A stretch of DNA of 64,000 nt, from the NCBI RefSeq assembly GCF_910592395.1, contig NC_088318.1, forward strand, positions 682,001 to 746,000, written 5' to 3'. Origin of the DNA: Lineus longissimus. Its lineage: Eukaryota; Nemertea; Pilidiophora; Heteronemertea; Lineidae. Made by a program: the position numbers and the translations under genes. Under the pieces are notes generated by a model. The model was not told where the DNA came from, ran no database searches, and worked only from the letters and a program-made list of their open reading frames with translations. Positions 54,137 to 64,000 of the stretch are shown one piece after another; position 1 is the stretch's first letter; each line of letters begins with the position of its first letter.

Positions 54137-54290
54137 GCTAACTCATCGTGCTAATTTTGCTAATTTCTCACCGGTCTCTCTATTTGCCCTTCTTAACTAT
54201 AACTAGCTATAAAATTATGACAAAACAGTGGCTCTCATAACGTTAGCATGTTAAATTTGCTAATTTTCTCACAGCTCTGGCTATTTACCT
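54137..54290. repeat. Diverged tandem duplication, about 55-bp unit
   Basis: The segment at about 54137-54190 (core TTTGCTAATTTCTCAC, then CTCT and CTATTTGCCCTT) recurs at about 54239-54290 (TTTGCTAATTTTCTCAC, then CTCTGGCTATTTACCTT). The copies lie about 105 bp apart and are clearly diverged. Confidence 0.55.
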
Positions 54291-54707
54291 TGAGCTGTCC
54301 TCTGATCGGGCCCAAGTCCACTTTAGCTGGGAAAGTCAAACAAGGAGTGTGCAGGATCAATACGCAACCACAATGGCTGGATGCATCTCGCCATTGTTTC
54401 ACAATAAAACAATAGCCCTCCACCTCAAGTCGATAATGTTGATTTCATTCATGACATGGGTTAGCCATGTGGAAAGAGACAAGCGCCACCTAGGAGGGGA
54501 ACGAATGAAATTGACATGTATCTCGTGACGAACGTGATTAGCGGAATCTAAAAAGATAGTGTTTCTAATCGAAGGAAGAGATCTCTGTGTATACTCGGAC
54601 AGTCGACCCCAGACATGCCAGTCTCCTCAACACCAGGCCCCGTCCTAAACCAGCCGAGTCTGTTTGCCTGTACGACCTGGCCAATCGCCCCTCATACTCT
54701 CTCCATC

Positions 54708-55117
54708 TCAATCATGCCAGCTACTTGGGTGAATGACCTCTGAGGCCGCGATTACATAGAGTTTTCACATGTAACGTGTCGCTTTTCACGGTTTCACACA
54801 TGACATTAAGAACGAACAAGTCGTTTCCACAGAGCGGGCTACATACGATTCACGATGTCACCTTTCACACTCACGTCGTGTTTTCAAGCCTAAGTCAGTT
54901 AACTTGTCACAAGTGACAACGTGAACCCATATAAACCCAGCCTAATAGGGCCTGTGTTTTGCCTTGATCACCACTGCCGTATATTGTACTCCACCCACCA
55001 CCACGAATGCACCCCCCCCCCCCCCCCCCATATCAATCATGCCAGCTACTGGAGTGAATGATATCTTCTAATAAGGCCCGTCTTTCTCCTTGATATCAAC
55101 ACTGCCGTATATTGTAC
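54708..55117. repeat. Two duplicated modules in rearranged spacing
   Basis: Module A (TCAATCATGCCAGCTACT...) occurs at 54708-54741 and 55033-55066. Module B (ends CACTGCCGTATATTGTAC) occurs at 54942-54989 and 55068-55117. A and B are about 200 bp apart in the first set but adjoin in the second, which directly follows the C18 run. This looks like a small repeat family or a deletion after duplication; no coding sense. Confidence 0.7.
55012..55029. repeat. C18 homopolymer tract
   Basis: Eighteen consecutive C just before the second copy of module A. Likely length-variable. Confidence 0.9.
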
Positions 55118-55295
55118 CGTTACCAGCAGTCACCGGAACCTTCCCCGGATCAAAAGGAAACTCAGGAAATAGTTCTCGACGAGGGAGGCTTTTTGTCATT
55201 ATACAAATTTCTGTGGAAATTATCCAATGGTGTATTACCAATGTTTTCATCCCGAGACAGGTAGGGCGTATCATGGTTGGTCGAGCCATCGATTG

Positions 55296-55309
55296 GTTGC
55301 CATGGTAAC
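55296..55309. promoter_or_regulatory. RFX-type X-box
   Basis: GTTGCCATGGTAAC fits the two-half-site RFX consensus GTTRCC-AT-GGYAAC at every position. RFX factors control ciliary and other genes in animals. No gene starts are known within reach, so the role is open. Confidence 0.45.
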
Positions 55310-56614
55310 CGTATTAACGTACACATTTAAGTACTTCAGGCGCAAATGGGAAGCTTTGAAAATAAAAAGTGCATTTTAGGTATTTAAAGGAGCCTTTGAT
55401 GTGATTTGAGTTTCAATATGCGCCATGCCAGCGTTTACCCGGTTCATTAGACTCTATAGGAGCTCCTCTCAGTCGCCGGGCTGAGAGAGGAAGACCAATC
55501 ATTAGATCCACTCAGCGACAGGAACTTCGAGAGCTACTAAAAATGTCGGCTCAAGATTAAAAGTCAAACCATGGCAGATTTTCTCTATTTGCTTACCTCT
55601 TCATCAGGCGAATGCCGAGTCACTGACATGACTGAGAGACGCTGCGTAACACGCGCTCAGCCCATCCCGCGTTATAGGAGTCAAGAAGTCAAATGTCATA
55701 TTGCGGAGTAGACGAGTGTATGGGGGCAAGGTTTAAAAATGTGGAGGTCATTTTGCTTGTGGTTTCTCACGCCGTTGAGTCCATCATAGGCCTACCACTG
55801 CTTGCAATCCACCATTTACCACTCCTTTATAAGCAGCAATTTTAGACTTCATGCGGTGTTGGCCAATCAGAAGCTCTAAATACTGCTTCCTCGGCACAAA
55901 TATTAGAAGTTATCGATCTAATTGGATGAGAGTATTTTCGAGTTTTTTTGTATTTTTGTCGTTGCGTCGCTACAATATTAACTCGATAAGTAATTCTGCC
56001 TTTCCCGTTATCGTCGTTTTGCAACTGGGCCAAAAGGATTAAAATAATGGTAACACTGCTGTGTTTAGATTGCGACCGGAGAGCAAGATGCATCGGTAAA
56101 CACTGCCGATCTCCGATGACAAGGTAAATAAGGAAACCTCGTACAATATACAAAGATTGGGTCTGATGTTTGGAGAGTTCTGATACCTCCTGATTGCCTC
56201 CTGCACTCTCCAAATGCTAGAGTCGACACGAGCTGAAAACACATCCTACCAGATTGCGCAGTTCAAGAAAGGCTCTCATTTGGAGAGTTAAGAGCCTCTT
56301 ATTGAACTGTTGGATGCTTTTATAAGGTTGACTCTGCGGTTGTGATTATTTGGCGTTCGTGATGTGGACCAACATTACGGGTCCTGATGTACATTAGTGA
56401 CGTTTACCATCTATTTTCCCGCCGGAAACTGATACTCGCGTCGCATTAACACCACTCCATTGTTTTAACCCTACAGAGAGATGATGCTCCTTTGATGTGG
56501 ACTCAAGTTTACAGTTTCCTTGTAAAAGTGCAGTCATCTTGTTCTTCTTGCATTCAAAACAATAAAGGAAGAACAAAATGTAATGCGCTTTTTAAATGAC
56601 TAAAGAACAAAATG

Positions 56615-56686
56615 TGCGCTAGCCGGGAATCGAACCCGGATCTAATGCTTGGAAGGCATCAATGCTAACCTTTACACCACCAGCGC
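56615..56686 (-). tRNA. tRNA-Gly (anticodon UCC), copy 1
   Basis: A 72-base cloverleaf on the minus strand: acceptor GCGCTGG paired with CTAGCGC, D-arm, anticodon loop CTTCCAA with anticodon TCC reading GGA, four-base variable region, T-arm CCGGG/TTCGATT/CCCGG, discriminator A. Internal promoter: A box in TGGTGTAAAGG and B box GGTTCGATTCC. No intron and no encoded CCA. A T4 run (56609-56612 in complement) just downstream can stop RNA polymerase III. Sequence is identical to the copy at 57001, with which it is head-to-head, 5' ends 314 bp apart. Confidence 0.95.
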
Positions 56687-57000
56687 CTCTGTGGAATTAC
56701 CGAAGTGACTTTACTGATTTGGCTGCTGTGAGCATGCAGTTGTCACTCTGGCAGCAGTGCCCTCAACAAGGACTCGCAGTCATCACATCCTCGCATACCA
56801 GAGTCGGGTTTACGTGCTCCCCCTCCACCCCGCATTACTATGGGACGTTACTGAGCCACCGTCGATGATAATGATTTAGATGGATAGATTGTCTCCTTAA
56901 GATTGTGTACTTTGGCCTACATTCTTCGTAATTACTTTTTTTCATTATCGGTGTCGATTATGCGTCACTGGGCCTTTGACATTCACAATAATCTCCGTAG

Positions 57001-57072
57001 GCGCTGGTGGTGTAAAGGTTAGCATTGATGCCTTCCAAGCATTAGATCCGGGTTCGATTCCCGGCTAGCGCA
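57001..57072 (+). tRNA. tRNA-Gly (anticodon UCC), copy 2
   Basis: Same 72-base sequence as copy 1, plus strand, with discriminator A at 57072 and a T5 terminator at 57074-57078. All stems pair, with one G-U in the acceptor. Five-prime flank ends CTCCGTAG and has no recognisable upstream element; transcription should rely on the internal A and B boxes. Confidence 0.96.
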
Positions 57073-58411
57073 CTTTTTATGATTATCAAATAACAGCAGG
57101 TAGTTTTATTTTTATCTCTTTCTTATCTCTTTATTATCTATGTTTCTTATTTCAGGTTTTGTAGATTTTGTCGATCCTAAACCAACAATAGAATGAAACC
57201 GAAGTAATAAAGACACTTGAATCAAGCAGAAATCGACGCGTCGTCATACACTTCCAGGCGACACAGTCAGAACGAGGCTCTGTGGCGGCCATTATCGATG
57301 AGCGTGTGAGCCGACGGCTGGATGTCGGTCATCTTACAGCATGGCAAAACTCATGGGAAAATCAAAACATGGAGAAATCTGTAGAATGCACATTCTGCTG
57401 CATAAAGCAACTGTTGTTGTAGAATTTCAGGCTATTTGACAACGAAGAATCATTGATTTCGGTTGGGATCGCTCTCGTTAAATATGCAAATATTTAGTTC
57501 CTGATTTGGTGCATGAATACTTTTACAGGAGGTGATGTTTCAAACGTGCTTCAACTCTTCATCAAATCAGCAAATGCGTCGAATGATTTTAAACGCTCAT
57601 TTGACGCCAATTCTTTTAATCCTCGTATTGCATGTTTTTTCAGTGTGTTCTTCTATACATTGCGTCCGTGTCATTTTAAACCCGGGATGTAAATTTTATA
57701 GAGGCTCGCGTAAACGTTTTCCGTACCCAGAGCTAGACCTCTCTAATATAAACGCCTTAGTTTGGCGGCCTTTTATCCCCCACTCACAGATCATCGAAGT
57801 GAACATTACCGAAACCACTATGAATAAATGCATTAGATTTCCTTATAGTCGCCATGATATCGCAATCAAGCGCTAGATATTGGATGGGAAAATGACACTA
57901 CAATGTTATTATCAACCCCAGGCCATCGTAAACAGTCAACTAACCGTGGAAGCAATTGACGTTTGAGCGAAACAGGAGAGTTATTGAAACGGGAGAACAC
58001 CGTGTCAATTTTGTCCTCTTTAATTTAGTGATATTTGTACGGAAGCCGAGAAGAAGCGTGACTCATTCAGTTGCCGGAAAGGAACCGGGACGTGTGGAAG
58101 ATATGATGATCCGAGGAATATATGTCCCAGTTGCAATCAGTCAATCGATCATGATGGCATGCTCTCTGCGGGAAATTTATGAGTCCACAACATGTGGGAC
58201 GTTTATGTGGAATGTGGAATCCTTTTCTTGGCCAAGCATTGACACGCAGGTACAAAAGACTAACCATGCAGCCGTGATAAAGTACTATCGACCCAGCGCA
58301 AGAAAGTCGGCCAGCCTGTCCTACATTTCACACCAATTTGTTTCATTCTTCTTTAATTAGAGTCCATTAAAGGCGTTTTATCAGTTGTTCCATTCTCTTT
58401 CTCCATCGCAG

Positions 58412-58483
58412 GCGCTGGTGGTGTAAAGGTTAGCATTGATGCCTTCCAAGCATTAGATCCGGGTTCGATTCCCGGCTGGCGCA
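58412..58483 (+). tRNA. tRNA-Gly (anticodon UCC), copy 3
   Basis: Differs from copies 1 and 2 by one base in the 3' acceptor strand (CTGGCGC instead of CTAGCGC). This turns one A-U pair into a G-U wobble next to the existing one, giving two consecutive wobbles. A and B boxes and anticodon are unchanged. T4 terminator at 58486-58489. Probably functional; the weaker acceptor stem could mark early decay. Confidence 0.93.
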
Positions 58484-61400
58484 CATTTTATTGATGAGAG
58501 AATTGTCTTTGGCCTTCTTCTTTTTTTATAACTTTGCTTATTTTGAGGGGAAACTGTCTTAGTCTCCGTGTCGGGGATGAGTATTCCCTGTAATCGGTTG
58601 CTGTACATTGGCCCACACTACAGCCCATCCGTCATCGGCCTCATCATCGGTCAACTTGCGCCTCAACTTTTGAATTAAATTCTCATTTAAATTTCCCTTA
58701 CCTGCACTAGGAACGAAACGTGATTTACCAATATCATGTTGCTTATATCTGACACTAAAGGTAATGGCACGACCGGATTCTTATCAAAAGCAATTGAAGA
58801 TTTGATTTGCCGGCGAACGCACATGCTTCTAATCACACCTCAGTGAAAAATTGCCGATTGATTTTCCGTGTCCAGAAGATTGAGGACATTTAGGAGGAAA
58901 TATTGATGAGTGCGAGTTCCTGATTGGCTCTTATCCCGCAAAAAGCCCAGCGCCATTTTGTGTCATTTCATTCCATTATTTCCCACCAAAATAACGAGGT
59001 AATTGTATGGCGGGAAATTTCCATCTCCGCAGCGTCTCAGCGTCTAATACACCTCTAATTATCCAGGGATCGATACCTCGTGAAAAGTCACCGTAAATTT
59101 AGTTTAATTATGGAGTTTCCTCCGCTTGCTAATGGAAAATTTATTAGCGCATATTATCAGGCTGAGGGACATGAATTAACCATTATGCCTTTAAACTAAA
59201 AGAAAACACGCGGCGTTTATGGAGCTGGGACTCATTTGATTCCTCGGTAATAGCGTCATTGCGAAAGAGAAGCGGCAATTAGCTTCTAGGTAGCCCCGAG
59301 AAGCGGCTCTTCCCGGCCCGCCGGACACGACCAATATCGCCATTATGTTACATCGAATATGTATGAATGGAGACATGAAATTTCACGGGCTTTGCCTTTC
59401 AGTATGAATATGATTTCCGAGCTGACAAGTCAGTAATTAAATGCTTCTTGCATGCAGTTCTTTGGTGCGGTATATGTCCCCGGCCGCAGAGGGAGCATTG
59501 TGGGTAATTTCACCAGTCCTGATTCAGCCGGCAGTGACAAAGCAAGGTTCCAGTGGATGCTTTTCTGCTGACCTCATGTGATAACACTCACCGTCACCTC
59601 TAGCTGTATCCAATACCTTGTACAGATAACTGTCATCTCAACTTAAATGATGATGCAAAAGTGATTGCATCTTAAATAAAAACTTATGTCTCGGGATCGG
59701 CGTTTTCATTAACTGCAAAATTTCTGCTCACCCTACTCCATTCGCATGTGTAGGAAAGGTTGACTTCACAATCTTACGGTGAGCCCATAATCAAGCTCGA
59801 CAGTCCATACCTACGCGGACCTTCAAATGAGGTCATGATCCTCAGCTTCCTCCTCGTCCCCGGCAGCAGAATGTCAGGATTGGCACTCATCCACCCCGAT
59901 TACTCCTATATAGCAAAACTGTCCTGCTGGACTGGCCCGGGCATTTCCGGCCTGGCATTGAGCTCTCAGGTCTCCCCAATGACTAGGACCTTCTGCTGCG
60001 GTCATGAAATCTCAGCTGCCTCCTCCCTCCTCGCCATAATGAGTGTCATCATGCACCCCCAGGGAGATAACGGCACTTGAGTGGAAACTCACGTTAAATG
60101 TTCCCAGTGGAGGAGAATAGATCGGCTGTTTAAGCTGATTATTTCACGGTTGCTGCCGAGACGACACGTTAATAGCTGGGCAAGGGTCTCTGGGGAGTCT
60201 GGGCAAGGCACGGGGCGGGGAACAGGTTAACGTTTTGAATGTACAGCGTGCTTAAGATCGTTAATGTTCGACACGTACTCTTCATCTTCTGCGTTCGAAA
60301 TATTTGAGGTGCAGGCTTGACAGTCGGCCCGTTTTCGCCGGGTGACGAAGTCGGCTGTCCAAGAATTCTACCAAAGAGCAAAAGCGTCTTGTGATCAGGC
60401 TGGTGTCCTTTCGCCAGTATTCCTTTCTCTGTTCTTCATTAAGCAGCAGGTCTGAATCACATGTGTGCAGGTTCTCTTTTGTAGGCCTCGTTTTGGGCCT
60501 TGTAAAAGGTGACGACACAAGGCAATAAACAAAGTTGTGTATTCTCGACTTACTCTGTTGTTGGATTATTATAAAACACGGTCAGGCACCAAGTGAAAAC
60601 GAAAAGAACAATATCGTCATATATTTCAAGTTTTTAAGTGAGTTCATTTGAAATTGAAAGGTGATAAAGAAACCAAGATCACCTCTTCTACAAAATATCA
60701 AAGATCACAATCACCTCATTAATAACACCTCAGTAGACATTGCCAGCGATATGCTACGGAGTTGGCTACTTATTCTATAGCGCTTGACTCATCAATCATG
60801 ATTTGGGTGAATATCGGCGACTGATGTCACTTCGGGAATCATCCTCGAGTCAAACCTGGCAAGATCTATTCACAACTAATGACAACGACTTCCGCTTTAC
60901 ATCTTAATTGGATTATTAATTACCGAGGAAATTCACGTGCTCATTTGCATTAGAATGGCGTTCGTCTTTTAGCGTATGTTAATCAAATGTGTTAAGCGTA
61001 GCGTTGTGATTCTGGATTGGTGACGATTCAATTTAACTTGGCCACTTGAGGGAGGGAGATGTTAGTGCTATGACTTTCAATATTTGTGCATAATTTTCGT
61101 TGGCCGATTGAGAAGAACGCCGTCTGTAATAAATGCTAGTAGATGTCAGTGCAGTTAAAAACTGCAGATGAATCCGAAACATTGATGTCACATTGAGACA
61201 AATATGGGCCCATCATTTATTCGATGTAAAGCAAGCCTAGCCATTCCTTGATATGGCAGCTATCTAAGCGGCCCTCTTGAAATTCTCAAAACACTCAAAA
61301 TCGGCGATGGTTAATTAAGAAGAGTCACAAATATATAATGCCAGTTGTTTTCTACACTGTAATGACTATGATTTTACTGAGGATACAAATTCATCAACGG

Positions 61401-64000
61401 CTCTACCTTAAAGTCCCGCCGATAATTTCCAGTTCAGCAAAAACAAGTCGCTTACTGTTTTACTGAACTTCGAATTACCACTGAGCGAGCAATGCATAAC
61501 TTCAATTTATATGTTCACTTTTGAAATCCGATATCACTGTTCTTAAATTCATCCTTCGAATAAATGGTATTATCCATTATGGATGTTGAAAAGGTGACGA
61601 TGCTGATGACTTGATAATGTAACATACATCATCTTCGCTCATATCAAACAATTCTGTTTAACCGGGGTTTGACGGAAACTCTTCTATTAAAATTAGAAGC
61701 CAATGACTGAATTTGATCTGTTTATCACTATGTTCCATTAGAGTACAAAAGTAACAATGAAGTCACTCAAGATAAAATCTCAGATAGGTTTAATTACCTC
61801 AGAGTCACATCTTTGAAATACATTCTAAACCACACCTGTGGCGTTCTCAGGTAGAATCTAATAACACTTCACAAGTTTAAATAAAAACGCCATTGAACCA
61901 TCAACATCATTTGTCTTGTAACCAAATGCTGATGTCAGTGACCCATCAGAAATCGTTAATGTTCACTTAGCAATATTTGAGTCAGTAAGACGTGACCTAT
62001 CCTATTCAATAAACAGCATTCAAAGGTGTCTCATGAATCTTTATGAAATTTCAAGCCTCGTGTACTCTTGGTTTAATTGATGAGCCTAGCATGACGGGAA
62101 ACGTACGAAGCAGCGCGCGACACCGGAAGGAAACAGTGTGGTTTAGACCTCACGCCCGAGAGATCGGAGCTCTCGGTGTCCGAAGGAAACAAAGGTGGCG
62201 GCCATATTTATTGCTGCAACTTCATCTTAATCCAGAATCAAATGATTAATGATGAATTTATGACTCGCCTTGTTACAGTACAGCCTTTATTGCTTTGGTT
62301 GCCGATTCCTGCATTAAGTGGCTTTATAATATTCAAGCTTCATTGTGGCGTAGTGTTTCACTTCTTGGATGGAAACGCCTTAACCATCTCAGTGTAATGA
62401 CTCGGACACATTTGATGGGGACTGGGCGACTTAATAAAGTGGCATTAACCCGTGTGGAATCTTTATTAGATTAGATTGGATCTGGCTCCATCTAAAGGCG
62501 GATGGGGTCACTGTCATTTTGTTGACATTGATTTCTTCTATAAAATTATGTTCGTGAAAATACATGATGACTTCAGAGAGAGAGAAGGCCTTCTACAGTC
62601 TATCATTCAGAAACAAACCGAAGAATAACTGAAGTAGTTGGTGTCCAAAGATAAAATGCCGATCATCAAACCTCCCTCGTGGCTGCCGCCCTGCCTCTTG
62701 TCCAACCCCACCCCGGGCATCATCTCATGGACACCACTTCAAGATCACTGGTCAGTTGAAGTAGCTTGGAACTTTGATTAGCGCAATTTGACAAGGATCG
62801 TTGCAGCATGTTTCGCTAGCAATGACATAACACCACTCAGTGATACAAAATCGGGGTCTTTTAAGATTTTAGTAGTTTTAGCGAATATGAAGCACTAAAT
62901 CCTAGCTCACTGGGATAGTCTTAAGATTCGCACTACAAAAGAAGGCGTGTTTTACTTTTGTAAGAATTTGGCCAAGATTTATTAGAAAAGACTCATCATA
63001 ATATTGGTTTGTGTATACTCATCTCGTGCAGCTTAAAATAACGATAGATGCAGGTTTAAACAACAACAAGACATCATCTGTGTCATTCAATTTCAGCCTT
63101 AGATTGCATTGAGAGGCAATTTTAGACATCAAGCCACTTGCCTGACCGAGCCCGAGGCATGCGACTGTCATCGACACCACTTGATTATTTCTGGTCACTT
63201 CTCCAGGATAACGGTTAGCCAGCTGATGGACAACAAGTGGATGACCGCAGTTAGCCTCCTCCGCGCCTTGCTTCAAGATAGATGACAACACTTAGCTTTC
63301 TCGACGACCACAACAGTTAGCCTCCTTGGCTTCTTGAGGCATGCTTATTGCTTCTAGTGTGCGAGTTGGGTAACTCTTGGACACTTGTCGAAGGCTCTTT
63401 CCTGAATCAAAGAGTCGATATTTCATCGAACGTGTAGCATTGTATGCATTCAGGGATTTTCGGAAGAAGGACTTGGAAATAGTCCCGGTGATATCATCCA
63501 ATCAGAAGTGCCGAAATATGCGTCCTCGGCGTGCTTATTAGAAATGAGCCAATCAGGAGGCCCAGCTTAGGGTTTGGCTTCGGTCAATTTTGATTTCGGA
63601 AGTGACTTGAAGTGGTTGCTTTGTGTTCCGTCAAAAACCTTTGGCTTCTTTCTGGCTGAGAAAAACACCTGTGGAAACGATCAGTGATTGCAATGCACTA
63701 TTAATGTGTGCAGGTTACACTATCAATAGTCACAATATCGACATGCATTGTTCCTATGCTTCAAAATGACGAAATACTTTAAAAACAACTGAAATTCGAC
63801 CTGTTCGCGCAACTGTAACCTAACTTAAACAAACTTATTGAAACGAAAAATACGAAATTTCATGCCAGGCTGACCATAGCATAAACAACTAAGGCGGGAT
63901 GCGCCCTGTCAGCAAACCATATGTTCACCGTAAACTACCCATTCAAGAGAAGAGGTCACCAAGTGCCAATTTTGTCGCGAACAGCATCCGCTGAAGGTTG
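58484..64000. other. No supported gene
   Basis: No recognisable protein, RNA gene or transposon. Open frames such as 59760-60080 plus and 63019-63291 minus match nothing I know. The first contains a weak internal repeat (about 59815-59860 and 59985-60035, both GGTCATGA then CTCAGC and TCCTCC). May be intergenic or a further intron of the ETS gene. Confidence 0.5.

Larger units (their letters stand above)
41967..56614 (-). other. Upstream intron or 5' flank of the ERG/FLI1 gene
   Basis: No Pointed (PNT/SAM) domain exon and no certain start exon is visible. An exon of a dozen codons would not be recognisable, so the stretch may still hold small exons. Two open segments with good minus-strand donor sites (45286-45325 and 55597-55629) are discussed as findings. 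The longest open frames (for example 52017-52412 plus, 55842-56213 minus) match nothing I know. Visible structure: hairpin at 46743, E-boxes, diverged duplications at 54137-55117, a C-run and an RFX-type site. Confidence 0.5.

Noticed and set aside
1-64000. Retrotransposon, CRISPR array, rRNA or snRNA genes
   Set aside because: No reverse-transcriptase or integrase motifs, no regularly spaced repeats, and no 5S, U1-U6 or rRNA signature were seen on either strand.

Overview
The window is nuclear DNA of an animal. It is roughly 60% A+T and gene-poor. The one confident protein-coding gene is split by introns of about 8 and 12 kb with standard GT/AG borders, and the tRNA genes have internal A and B boxes and T-run terminators. 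There are no operons or ribosome-binding sites. An ERG/FLI1-type ETS gene and repeated TAGGCCTA palindromes (38173, 42121, 42369, 55787) suggest a marine invertebrate deuterostome, possibly an echinoderm. The lineage is a tentative inference.

Layout. (1) 1-16211: no gene I can support. (2) 16212-19635: a 3.4-kb DNA transposon with long terminal inverted repeats and a likely 3-bp target duplication (ATG). It carries a broken plus-strand gene whose product combines a probable RNase H-like/DDE-like region, a FEN1/XPG-like (PIN-fold) nuclease and a C-terminal nine-cysteine CXC motif. The architecture fits the XPG-bearing branch of the Academ superfamily best. This copy is dead by point mutation: two internal stops and four frame breaks. 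(3) 19639-41966, minus strand: the 3' half of an ERG/FLI1 orthologue. There is one 530-bp terminal exon with the whole ETS domain and C-terminal tail, and two short in-phase exons (75 and 54 bp) encoding the linker before it. No Pointed-domain or confident start exon was found to the right, so the 5' half is probably beyond 64000 or in exons I cannot recognise. (4) 41967-56614: non-coding sequence, likely intron or 5' flank, with simple repeats, small duplications, E-box palindromes and a near-perfect RFX X-box. (5) 56615-58483: three tRNA-Gly(UCC) genes, two of them head-to-head. (6) 58484-64000: nothing recognisable.

The most unusual items are the transposon, with its mirrored arrays of TGACGTCA sites inside both ends; an excess of CACGTG palindromes, especially the 10-mer ATCACGTGAT, across the window; and the two symmetrical, skippable linker exons of the ETS gene. 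All counts and alignments were made by eye.
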